DNA from: Deltaproteobacteria bacterium RIFCSPHIGHO2_01_FULL_43_49
Lineage (GTDB): Bacteria; UBA10199; SPLOWO2-01-44-7
Assembly: GCA_001798075.1 (NCBI GenBank)
Contig: MGRG01000008.1
Location: forward strand, 410,426 to 474,425
Length of the DNA: 64,000 nucleotides
Reading direction: 5' to 3'
Shown piece after piece: positions 8,351 through 14,476 of this stretch. Numbering within the stretch: the first letter of the stretch is position 1; every line of letters begins with the position of its first letter. The notes beneath the pieces are model-generated. The model was not told the DNA's origin, did not search any database, and saw only the letters and a program-made list of their open reading frames with translations. Position numbers and translations under genes: made by a program.

Positions 8351-8808
8351 AATCTTCTTCGGTATATCCTACAATGTCTCTCACTCGCCAGGTTCGAGAG
8401 GAATAGCAATCGCTTCCGCTCGTGTGGGTGAGAAAGGACGTGGGTTGTTTTGGGGAGAATTCCCCAAAACACCCACTCGACTCTCACCCCGCCAAATTAT
8501 TATAACCCCCAAAAGGTTTGGCGGGGTTCCGAGACGCCTTTCTCACCTCCACTCGCTCGCGCGATTGCCGATATGTTTTCTCACCTGGCTCGCTTGAGCC
8601 CTGCAGGACACACGCTCCGAATGAAAGCTTTAGTTCACAGCGTGTTCATTTGGCAATCGCAGGCCTATGAAAATGAAGCGAAGGGGTGGCCCGGAGTGTT
8701 TGTTGTGGGGTTTAGTTAGGGGCCCCCACAAAAACACGGAGGGACAGGACCCCGTAGCTCCATTCTCATTTGCGAAAGCGATTGCAAAGGGATATCGAAG
8801 AAAATTTG
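8350..8808. repeat. roughly 460-bp nested palindrome containing element A copy 2
   Basis: The gene-free stretch is almost entirely self-complementary. Outermost arms AATCTTCTTCGGTATATCC and GGGATATCGAAGAAAATTT lie at 8350-8369 and 8789-8808. Inside, GCAATCGC/GCGATTGC boxes mark three units: 8406-8413 with 8561-8568 (this arm continues through GGTGAGAAAGG), 8561-8569 with 8652-8660, and 8653-8660 with 8778-8785. Unit 1 holds two further hairpins, TTTTGGGGA/TCCCCAAAA near 8448-8469 and a perfect 10-bp CCCCGCCAAA/TTTGGCGGGG (8488-8526). Unit 2 holds ACACGCT/AGCGTGT. Unit 3 encloses element A (8684-8748). No credible coding region. Confidence 0.85.
8684..8748 (+). repeat. palindromic element A, copy 2
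   Basis: The 65-nt core is identical to copy 1. Its flanking arms (GCAATCGC...AATGAAGC on the left; GTAGCTCCATTCTCATT...GCGATTGC on the right) are imperfect inverted repeats unlike those of the other copies. Confidence 0.9.
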
Positions 8809-8836
8809 TTGACAAAATTTTTTAAAGGCTTATGAG
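8809..8836 (+). promoter_or_regulatory. putative sigma-70 promoter
   Basis: TTGACA (8809-8814), 16-nt AT-rich spacer, TATGAG (8831-8836), just outside the nested palindrome. It would transcribe toward the 26-codon frame at 8865 and the gene at 9056. Confidence 0.45.
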
Positions 8837-8864
8837 AAAGGTATGAGTGAAGGTTGTTTTAGAA

Positions 8865-8945
8865 ATGAAGATGCCTTTAAAAGCTTACAAAACACCTGTT
8901 TGCGGCCTTCTAGCCATTTGTTTTATCTTTTCTACTTTTGGTTAA
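8865..8945 (+). CDS. possible 26-aa small hydrophobic peptide
   Basis: ATG at 8865 opens a 26-codon frame that reads like a signal peptide or tiny membrane peptide: a Lys-containing start (MKMPLKAYKTP) then VCGLLAICFIFSTFG and a TAA stop. The stop falls inside the inverted repeat at 8936-8963. It lies shortly after a plausible promoter but has no strong ribosome binding site. It could also be the 5' remnant of a secreted-protein gene. Confidence 0.25.
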   Translation: MKMPLKAYKTPVCGLLAICFIFSTFG

Positions 8946-8963
8946 GCTAAACCTTAACCAAAA
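8936..8963. promoter_or_regulatory. perfect 11-bp inverted repeat
   Basis: TTTTGGTTAAG (8936-8946), CTAAAC spacer, CTTAACCAAAA (8953-8963). It lies 92 nt upstream of the next ATG. There is no T-run after it, so an operator or RNA stem is as likely as a terminator. Confidence 0.5.
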
Positions 8964-9055
8964 CACTATTCTTTTCCAAACATTTTTATTTTTTAAACGT
9001 TAACAAAAATCGATGAACTTTGAAAATTTTTTCAGAGTCATTTAAAGGAGGAAGT

Positions 9056-9547
9056 ATGTCAGAACTCGATACTTGTAGAGAATACATGCAGAATTGTCTT
9101 TGTCTTGCCTTTGGTCCTAAAGAGCTTGAGGAATGTGGTATAGATCTGGAAGGAATATCCAGCATAGATCCTAAAGCAAAAAAACTGCTCGAAGCAGCAG
9201 GAAAGACCGGTATTGATAGCATTCTTTCTAAAGAAGATGCTTTGCATCAAGTCATTATTGATGAAATGGTTTCCCAAAAGTTGGAGAAAGAGTCTGCTTG
9301 TGCAGGTGTTGACGGTCTGGGCATTGGTGACCATACTTTAATCCGAGGATGTCTTGCCAAAGCAGACCTCGTAAAAAAGGAGGCCGAACAAGAAGTGAGG
9401 ATATACGGGATAGATGCCCTCACGAAATTGGACGAGCCTAAGCGGGTTGCCATCCAAAAGCAGGCAGAGCGCTTCATGGAAGATGCCAGGGCGTTGGTTG
9501 AGAAAATCAGGGCTAGTCAAAAGCCAGTGGAACCAAAGAAGCCATAG
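9056..9547 (+). CDS. unknown 163-aa soluble alpha-helical protein
   Basis: Starts at the ATG at 9056, which has an excellent AAAGGAGGAAG ribosome binding site; an in-frame earlier codon lacks one. The protein is charged and helical, with an N-terminal Cys-containing segment (DTCREYMQNCLCLAFG), a middle GVDGLGIGDHTLIRGCLAKA, and a Lys/Glu-rich C-terminus ending KPVEPKKP. No signal peptide, membrane segment or domain is recognised. It stands alone, with a 9599-9616 palindrome and a convergent VapBC operon downstream. Confidence 0.55.
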   Translation: MSELDTCREYMQNCLCLAFGPKELEECGIDLEGISSIDPKAKKLLEAAGKTGIDSILSKEDALHQVIIDEMVSQKLEKESACAGVDGLGIGDHTLIRGCLAKADLVKKEAEQEVRIYGIDALTKLDEPKRVAIQKQAERFMEDARALVEKIRASQKPVEPKKP

Positions 9548-9575
9548 GAACCGAAGCTTCAGCCGTGAAGTGTAG

Positions 9576-9632
9576 TGGAGGTGTATGGGGTAGGGGTCCT
9601 GCCTGCCGGCAGGCAGACGACACCTGCTCCGT
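9576..9632. repeat. palindromic element with 18-bp perfect core
   Basis: CTGCCTGCCGGCAGGCAG (9599-9616) is a perfect palindrome, enclosed by GGAGGTGT and ACACCTGCTCC on either side. It lies between convergent genes and could act as a transcription stop, but there is no T-tract. Its arms-around-a-hairpin layout matches the other palindromic elements here. Confidence 0.6.
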
Positions 9633-9643
9633 ATGCCTTACAA

Positions 9644-10048
9644 TTAGGAAGGGTTGTATAGCGGGACACCAACAATTGTCGCAAGTTTGTTCAGTTTTTT
9701 ATCAAGTGTCCAAAGCTGGCAACCCGATTCCTTGGCCGACAGTAGGATCATTCGATCAACGACGCTAGGTATCACTATTTTGTGACGCTCTGCTGTTTGG
9801 GCGAGGTCGGCTATTTGGTCCCATGTTTTTTGCGAGTTCCAATCTAGGTCTACAAAAGAAATGGCTTCCATTGCACGCACAATAATATTTTGTGTTTTGG
9901 GAGTCATTCTTCCGGAGAGGATCTCAGCCCTAATCGGGTGACAAATGGCAATTTTTCTTTCTTCCAGGAGTAATTCGAGGGGTTCTAGAGGGATGGAGGG
10001 TCTATTTTTAAAAAATTCAATCCAAACGAAGGTATCCAATAGAACCAT
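9644..10048 (-). CDS. vapC: VapC-type PIN-domain ribonuclease toxin
   Basis: 134 aa, a single PIN domain. Acidic metal-binding residues are visible in order: Asp5 in MVLLDTFVWIEFF, Glu in IRAEILSG, and Asp in VVDRMILLSAKE, followed by LWTLDKKLNKLA, which supplies the usual late Asp. The start codon overlaps the last base of the VapB stop, so the two genes are translationally coupled. VapC toxins cleave tRNA or rRNA and are held inactive by their VapB partner; target here is unknown. Confidence 0.88.
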   Translation of the reverse strand: MVLLDTFVWIEFFKNRPSIPLEPLELLLEERKIAICHPIRAEILSGRMTPKTQNIIVRAMEAISFVDLDWNSQKTWDQIADLAQTAERHKIVIPSVVDRMILLSAKESGCQLWTLDKKLNKLATIVGVPLYNPS

Positions 10049-10254
10049 TAGCGATTTCGCATCCTTTTGAGGTCTTTTTTAGAGAGCTTTACGGCGCCCG
10101 AGGATTTTAAACTCAAGAGATGCTCAAGGTTTTTTTTGTGAATGAGTTCTTTCAATCCCAGCACGACAGCCATGGTTTGCGTCGTCGCCCCACTCACACG
10201 AACGGCCTCTTCCAAAAGGCTTTTTGGTATGTTCATAGATGTTTTAGAAGGCAT
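10048..10254 (-). CDS. vapB: VapB-type antitoxin
   Basis: 68 aa from the ATG at 10254 (MPSKTSMNIPKSLLEEAVRV). The KTSMNIPKSLLEEA stretch is a ribbon-helix-helix beta strand plus helix, and the basic C-terminus (LSKKDLKRMRNR) would wrap the VapC toxin. A GTG at 10269 would add five residues. It precedes vapC in the standard order with a 1-nt overlap. The palindrome immediately upstream is the likely autoregulatory operator. Confidence 0.8.
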   Translation of the reverse strand: MPSKTSMNIPKSLLEEAVRVSGATTQTMAVVLGLKELIHKKNLEHLLSLKSSGAVKLSKKDLKRMRNR

Positions 10255-10260
10255 ATCTGA

Positions 10261-10294
10261 TATATACACTATCTTATAAAAGTATATATGTCAA
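10261..10294 (-). promoter_or_regulatory. vapBC promoter/operator
   Basis: TATATAC (10261-10267) and GTATATA (10282-10288) form a perfect 7-bp inverted repeat. On the minus strand TTGACA (10294-10289) is the -35 box, so the palindrome covers the promoter spacer and -10 region, as expected for VapBC autorepression. Confidence 0.55.
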
Positions 10295-10295
10295 A

Positions 10296-11135
10296 TTATT
10301 TCCAAAACACTTCGTAGCCGACCAGGATGAGGTCGAGGATGAAGAGACCAACAATGGCTGCCTCCAAGATGAGCATCTGGCGGTTGGTGGTAAAGTTAGA
10401 GAGCAATTCCAGATTTTCCTGGATCGTTTTGAGTTTGTAGTCCAGGGCACGGAGGCGCTCTTTAAGCTCAAACATCATCGTTGCCTCCTGATGGAGGTCA
10501 TCCAGAATTTTGTTTTCCCAGGTCTCTTCTGGTTTTTCTAACAAATAGAGTGTGCCGATCAGGTTTTGTTTGGTCAGCATTGCTTGGCTGATGAAGGATC
10601 GAATTTTGCTCGGCTTAGAAGAAACGACACCAACTTGATTTAACAATTCATCCACCTTGTTTTCAAAAAACTCGAGGGCCGTCGACTGTGCCAGGACCAA
10701 AGAAAGCAGCTCAATCTTATCGCGGTTGAGTTTATCGACGACGACATTGTCAAAAAAGACCTCATTTTTTGCTCTCCGCTTTTCTTCCAACAAAAATTCA
10801 TCGGTGGTGACAGGGTTGCTAAGAAAAAGAGAGTTTTTTAGACGCTCCAGAGTCGAATTTTGCACCTCCGAATCAACGTTAAAGAAAACCACCGCCCCAA
10901 AATTATACAAAATGCAGTAGCAATTTTCTGCCAATTCATAGACGAGCCTCGTTGGATTCAAAACCAGAGGTTTTAAATCGAAAAGTTTGGCAATTTCCTT
11001 AAGTTTTAAGGCTTCCGCCAGATGGTAGGCATTAAAACGGTAAACTTTGGCCTCAGCGGGAACCACCTGTTTTTCAATTCCAGGGCGTTCCTCAACCCGT
11101 TCTGGCAAAATAGCTGTGATTTGTGGCTCTAACAT
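10296..11135 (-). CDS. RMND1/Sif2 (DUF155) family membrane-anchored protein
   Basis: 279 aa. The N-terminal half is the DUF155 domain (YHLAEALKLKEIAKLFDL, then YCILYNFGAVVFFNVD, the conserved gene-family block), followed by a helical region with KRRAKNEVFFDNVVVDKLNRDKIE and a C-terminal membrane anchor (LILEAAIVGLFILDLILVGYEVFW). Family members include mitochondrial RMND1 and yeast Rmd8; the bacterial function is not established. It is a single gene with about 190 bp of gene-free sequence upstream, shared with the divergent gene at 11324. Confidence 0.85.
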   Translation of the reverse strand: MLEPQITAILPERVEERPGIEKQVVPAEAKVYRFNAYHLAEALKLKEIAKLFDLKPLVLNPTRLVYELAENCYCILYNFGAVVFFNVDSEVQNSTLERLKNSLFLSNPVTTDEFLLEEKRRAKNEVFFDNVVVDKLNRDKIELLSLVLAQSTALEFFENKVDELLNQVGVVSSKPSKIRSFISQAMLTKQNLIGTLYLLEKPEETWENKILDDLHQEATMMFELKERLRALDYKLKTIQENLELLSNFTTNRQMLILEAAIVGLFILDLILVGYEVFWK

Positions 11136-11292
11136 AAACGTCTCCCTTTAAAGGACTTGGACCCTTTTTAAAAAGCTTTTAAAACCCACTAGATATTATT
11201 AAATAAGGACCAGAAGGCTTAAGCTATGTAGACAGTATAATGCCTTGAGGGACAAAAAGCAACCCCCTCAAAAATTCCCCTGTTGTTTCAAC

Positions 11293-11312
11293 ACATTTTC
11301 TGATAAAAATGT
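11293..11312 (+). promoter_or_regulatory. 7-bp inverted repeat before the DUF5684-like gene
   Basis: ACATTTT (11293-11299), CTGATA, AAAATGT (11306-11312), ending 11 nt before the ATG at 11324. It covers the place where a ribosome binding site would be; none is obvious. Confidence 0.3.
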
Positions 11313-11323
11313 TTTGAGAAAAT

Positions 11324-11770
11324 ATGGATATTCTAGAAAACGTTTTAAAAGGTCTTAATACGACTATAGATGGAACCGGTGGCTCTTTTGACCCTCAATT
11401 TTTCTCTCAGATTGTTGGGCCAGCCCTCATTATTTTTGTTCTGTTTGTTTATGTTTTTTTCGCCTTTGGATTGGCAATGATCGCCTCCAAGCTAAAAATG
11501 TCGTTTTTTTTGAGCTTTATTTTAGCACTTATCCCCATCATCAATATTTTTCTGATTATCAAAATGGCAGGGCGACCCCTTTGGTGGTTTATCCTTTTCT
11601 TGATTCCGCTCGTCAATTTTGTGATCAGCATTGTGCTTTGGGTGGATATTGCAGAACGGCGAGGAAAACCAGGTTGGTGGGGGGTTATGCTATTGATCCC
11701 TGTCATTGGTTTTTTCTTCTTTTTGATGTTGATGTTTGGAGAACAACCGCAACAGGTACAGGCTACTTGA
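11324..11770 (+). CDS. DUF5684-like small integral membrane protein
   Basis: 148 aa with about four hydrophobic helices: IVGPALIIFVLFVYVFFAFG, FFLSFILALIPIINIFLII, WWFILFLIPLVNFVISIVLW and GVMLLIPVIGFFFFLMLMF. The GRPLWWFILFLIPLVNFVI and KPGWWGVMLLIPVIGFF repeats are typical of DUF5684, which often sits next to signal-peptidase-like genes in other bacteria. Function is unknown. The 3' end overlaps the convergent DCoH gene by 8 nt. Confidence 0.7.
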   Translation: MDILENVLKGLNTTIDGTGGSFDPQFFSQIVGPALIIFVLFVYVFFAFGLAMIASKLKMSFFLSFILALIPIINIFLIIKMAGRPLWWFILFLIPLVNFVISIVLWVDIAERRGKPGWWGVMLLIPVIGFFFFLMLMFGEQPQQVQAT

Positions 11771-12092
11771 TGGTATCGGTCTTCGCTGCGAAAATAAAAT
11801 CACTTTCAGTGAGTCCATCAATTTTGTGGGTCCACAAAATGACTTTGACCTTGCCCCAGGCCAGATGAATGTCGGGATGATGGCCTTCGCTTTCGGCCAT
11901 TTCTCCCACTTTGTTGGTAAAATCGAGTGCCTCACGGAAGTTTTTGAAGGGGTATTCTTTTTCAATATGGTGTTCATTGATCACTTTCCAACCCTCTTCT
12001 AATTGCGTGTAAAAATTTTGCAGTTCTTTCCCCTTGAGCGGCGGAATCCCCCCTCGACAAGGAATACACTTTTTTTGCGCCAGTTCATTCAT
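11763..12092 (-). CDS. phhB: pterin-4a-carbinolamine dehydratase
   Basis: 109 aa from the ATG at 12092 (MNELAQKKCIPCRGGIPPL), the usual DCoH/PhhB start with the CxxC-type N-terminus. The active-site block EGHHPDIHLAWGKVKVILWTH contains the paired catalytic His residues and the DIHLAWGKV signature, and the C-terminal GLTESDFIFAAKTD is typical. The enzyme dehydrates 4a-hydroxy-tetrahydropterin; no phenylalanine hydroxylase gene is nearby, so it may act in pterin recycling more generally. A longer in-frame extension to 12338 was rejected because it lacks family similarity and overlaps the neighbouring gene start. Confidence 0.9.
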   Translation of the reverse strand: MNELAQKKCIPCRGGIPPLKGKELQNFYTQLEEGWKVINEHHIEKEYPFKNFREALDFTNKVGEMAESEGHHPDIHLAWGKVKVILWTHKIDGLTESDFIFAAKTDTIK

Positions 12093-12324
12093 AGGCCGCC
12101 TCTCTTTTACTGAATAATCGACTTGGACGCAAGCATCTTGCGAACGATCTTTAATATGAAGAAACGTCAAATTTTTGGCTATCAAGGTGATAAAGAACCC
12201 ACCTGTTGAAGATTTGACAGCGCCGCCCCCTTTGAAAGTCATTGAAATCAGAATCAAAATTGGATGGGCCGTATAAATCTTTTCTGGCATGAAACTTGCT
12301 GTATTTAACCGCACTGGAGGTTTT

Positions 12325-12954
12325 ATGAAAAAGCTCATTTTAGCGATCGCTTTGTTCTTCCTGATTGGAGATTTATATGCCCAACAAGGGCCAGCCAGCC
12401 AAAACCGAACGACCCAACAGATCCAAACTCAACAATTACCGAGGGGAGTTAAAGTCCCTTCTTTGAAGCCAGATCCAAGGCTACAATTGGGCGCTTGCAG
12501 CCCTGTCGGGCATTTTGATTGTGACATGGAAAGGTTTCGTTTCAGAAAATGTGAACGGGATGGTTTTTGGGGCAGGTGGATAAGATTGGGCGATCAAGAA
12601 GTTGATATTATGAGAAGTTGTATGGCGGAATGTGTGCCTGGGGAATATATCTGTCTTTTCCCAGATCCAGATTATAGACGCTGTGATGAAAATGGCAGAT
12701 GGTTACCAGGTGGTAATGGCTGGATAAGAATCCCAGCGAATGAAATCGATCCAGACACGGGCTTAAACATCCGCGAAGAATGCTATCGATTCAGGGATGC
12801 TAGACATGATTGTACTCCTGGACAATATCGATGCTTCAATGACGGTGGTTATAATCGCTGTGGTGATGGAGGCTATTGGAGCGAAGCTGGAGATACATCG
12901 CTTGATTTCTCAGCCTTTCTCAATCACTGTGCTTTTCCCAGCAGACGTCGATAA
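12325..12954 (+). CDS. secreted Cys-rich repeat protein
   Basis: 209 aa with a signal peptide (MKKLILAIALFFLIGDLYAQ) and an ATG preceded by GGAGG. After a Gln/Thr-rich linker there are three repeats of about 45-60 residues, each opening C-x-P-G/V-x-Y/F-x-C and continuing with YRRC/YNRC/FRKC-x3-G-x-W: CSPVGHFDCD, CVPGEYICLF and CTPGQYRCFN. Eleven Cys residues after the signal suggest disulfide-stabilised modules, broadly similar in spacing to chitin-binding type-2 domains, though I would not assign that family. It probably acts outside the cytoplasm. A strong terminator follows. Confidence 0.65.
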   Translation: MKKLILAIALFFLIGDLYAQQGPASQNRTTQQIQTQQLPRGVKVPSLKPDPRLQLGACSPVGHFDCDMERFRFRKCERDGFWGRWIRLGDQEVDIMRSCMAECVPGEYICLFPDPDYRRCDENGRWLPGGNGWIRIPANEIDPDTGLNIREECYRFRDARHDCTPGQYRCFNDGGYNRCGDGGYWSEAGDTSLDFSAFLNHCAFPSRRR

Positions 12955-12972
12955 ACTATAAACATAACTGAA

Positions 12973-13003
12973 GAAAAAAAAGGGGCCTTTAGGCCCCTTT
13001 TTG
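12973..13003. terminator. bidirectional intrinsic terminator
   Basis: AGGGGCCT (12981-12988) pairs with AGGCCCCT (12991-12998), preceded by a run of A and followed by T5, so it can stop transcription from both sides. It closes the Cys-rich gene at 12325-12954 and insulates the tRNA region. Confidence 0.85.
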
Positions 13004-13018
13004 TTTATAAAATAACTG

Positions 13019-13184
13019 GTTCGGGGACTAGGATTTCCCCTCCGTCTGCCCCCGGCGGACTTCGGGGACTTCGTCGGCGACCCACTTCGTGGGTTCCCCG
13101 CCTCGATCGCGACAGTAGGTTCTCACCTGCCTACCGAACAAAAAATTTCCCAATGGGGGAATTTTTTGTTCGGGGACTAGGATT
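13019..13184. repeat. tRNA-Gln 3' end duplicated around a palindromic insert
   Basis: GTTCGGGGACTAGGATT occurs at 13019-13035 and again at 13168-13184, where it is the 3' end of the tRNA-Gln gene. The roughly 130 bp between contains hairpins: CCCACTTCGTGGG, GTAGG/CCTAC, and directly next to the tRNA a long one, CCGAACAAAAAATT near 13134 with AATTTTTTGTTCGG near 13160-13173, whose second arm includes the acceptor-stem sequence. Duplicated tRNA ends are the usual mark of integration, but no integrase is present. Confidence 0.7.
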
Positions 13185-13239
13185 CGAACCTAGACGAGCA
13201 GAGTCAGAGTCTGCCATCCTACCGTTAGATGATCCCCGA
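13169..13239 (-). tRNA. tRNA-Gln (CUG)
   Basis: 71-nt cloverleaf on the minus strand: acceptor TCGGGGA/TCCCCGA, D-loop with AACGGTAGG, anticodon stem-loop GCAGA-CTCTGAC-TCTGC (anticodon CTG), T-arm TAGGTTCGAATCCTA, discriminator A. No encoded CCA. A 3' hairpin next to it may terminate transcription. Confidence 0.92.
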
Positions 13240-13330
13240 ATAATGTGGAAATCCTTATCACTTGACATTGGGGGGTGTAAAGCCTAAAGAAAACAAGGGT
13301 TTAGCGATACAAAATAGTTTCACTTTTTAA

Positions 13331-13358
13331 GCAACTTTTTCAGATGTTTTGACGAAAA
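13331..13358 (+). promoter_or_regulatory. sigma-28-like promoter motif (copy b)
   Basis: GCAAC at 13331-13335 and GACGAAAA at 13351-13358 (offset 20), 18 nt before the ATG at 13376. Confidence 0.4.
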
Positions 13359-13375
13359 CTATAGTAGGAACGTTT

Positions 13376-14476
13376 ATGTCCAATGCAGCCCTCCAAGTTA
13401 CTTTTGCCACACAAGCTGTCGAGGTCAGTGCTGCGCTTTTTATTTCTCAACCTCCCCAAGCTCATTATGACGAAGCCAACCAGATTTGCTCGGAAGAACC
13501 TGTAGCTCAATCGCAATTCAGCGATGCAAAAAATCCTGAAGCACCCAAAGAAGATAGCACAATGGTGTTGGTGGTGCGTGCGGCTCGTTTTAAAAAAGAT
13601 GCCAAAGGGGTTGCTAAATCAAAGAGCAAAAAAGAGACTCCAGGCAAATCAGAGCCTAAATTTAAAGCAGCCGCAGCTAAACAGACAGCAGCGGGCGAGA
13701 CAACTCAAACTGCCAGAGCGGCTATCACAACAACGCCTCCTCCGTTGCCAACTACTGTTTCGCCGCAAAACATTTCTGGCAATCTCGGTTTTGGAGCGCT
13801 TTTCTTATTTTCTCCATATGAGGCCGATTCCAGTGAGGTTGGAAAAAAGGCGCTAGCGATTTTTGTTTCAGTTGCTAGCTTAGAACCAGAGGCAGTTTCC
13901 GCTACCATTCCAGATCTATCGGGTAAGGAAGCTTCGATATCTATTTTGCCCAGCAGTGTGGCACATACACATAACCCCGATTCTTTAACGGCATCTGTAG
14001 CGAAATTGATTGCAATGAGGTTTGCTCTCACTGAATCAGCAGTTGTGCCGCGAGATCCGATTGTCGAAATAGAAAGAAAAAGAGATTTGTCAGATCGAAG
14101 TTTTGTGGATATCAGCGACATTGTTTTTGGGGCCAATCCTTTCGAGAATACTACTACTATTTCTTATCATGATCACCCAGGGGAAATGAGAGTGGGTGGT
14201 TTCATTGTTGAAGGAGCTGAACTCATCATCCCACAAGATTCCATACAAACTGTTGTTATTTTGCCTCCTTGGATTGTGAATCGTGAAACAACGAACACCA
14301 CCCTTCTCGCAATGTCTGATCCAAAAGTCAGGAGAGGAGAGGTTGATCCAACTACGGACACAGAGCCATCCGATGATTCTAGAAGAGAAAAGCGTGAAGG
14401 TGACAGCGATACATCACGAGGTCGTACTGATGATCCTTATGGTGAGGACGACGATCTAGAAGAAGAAGATTTTTAA
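13376..14476 (+). CDS. unknown 366-aa low-complexity protein, acidic C-terminus
   Basis: Not recognised. The ATG at 13376 has an AGGAAC site upstream and follows a sigma-28-like motif. The protein has no signal peptide; residues 60-125 are Lys/Ala/Thr-rich and probably disordered, ending in TTPPPLPTT. A more ordered middle part contains GNLGFGALFLFSP and FVDISDIVFGANPFENT, and the last 60 residues are Asp/Glu/Arg-rich (GEDDDLEEEDF at the end). The composition suggests a flexible or surface-interaction protein. It overlaps the convergent plsB by 4 nt. Confidence 0.5.
   Translation: MSNAALQVTFATQAVEVSAALFISQPPQAHYDEANQICSEEPVAQSQFSDAKNPEAPKEDSTMVLVVRAARFKKDAKGVAKSKSKKETPGKSEPKFKAAAAKQTAAGETTQTARAAITTTPPPLPTTVSPQNISGNLGFGALFLFSPYEADSSEVGKKALAIFVSVASLEPEAVSATIPDLSGKEASISILPSSVAHTHNPDSLTASVAKLIAMRFALTESAVVPRDPIVEIERKRDLSDRSFVDISDIVFGANPFENTTTISYHDHPGEMRVGGFIVEGAELIIPQDSIQTVVILPPWIVNRETTNTTLLAMSDPKVRRGEVDPTTDTEPSDDSRREKREGDSDTSRGRTDDPYGEDDDLEEEDF

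Noticed and set aside
8450..8719. 89-codon frame within the nested palindrome
   Set aside because: Composed entirely of hairpin arms; no ribosome binding site or protein-like composition.
12093..12338. N-terminal extension of the DCoH protein
   Set aside because: DCoH proteins are about 110 aa; the extension overlaps the start of the divergent Cys-rich gene and has no family match.
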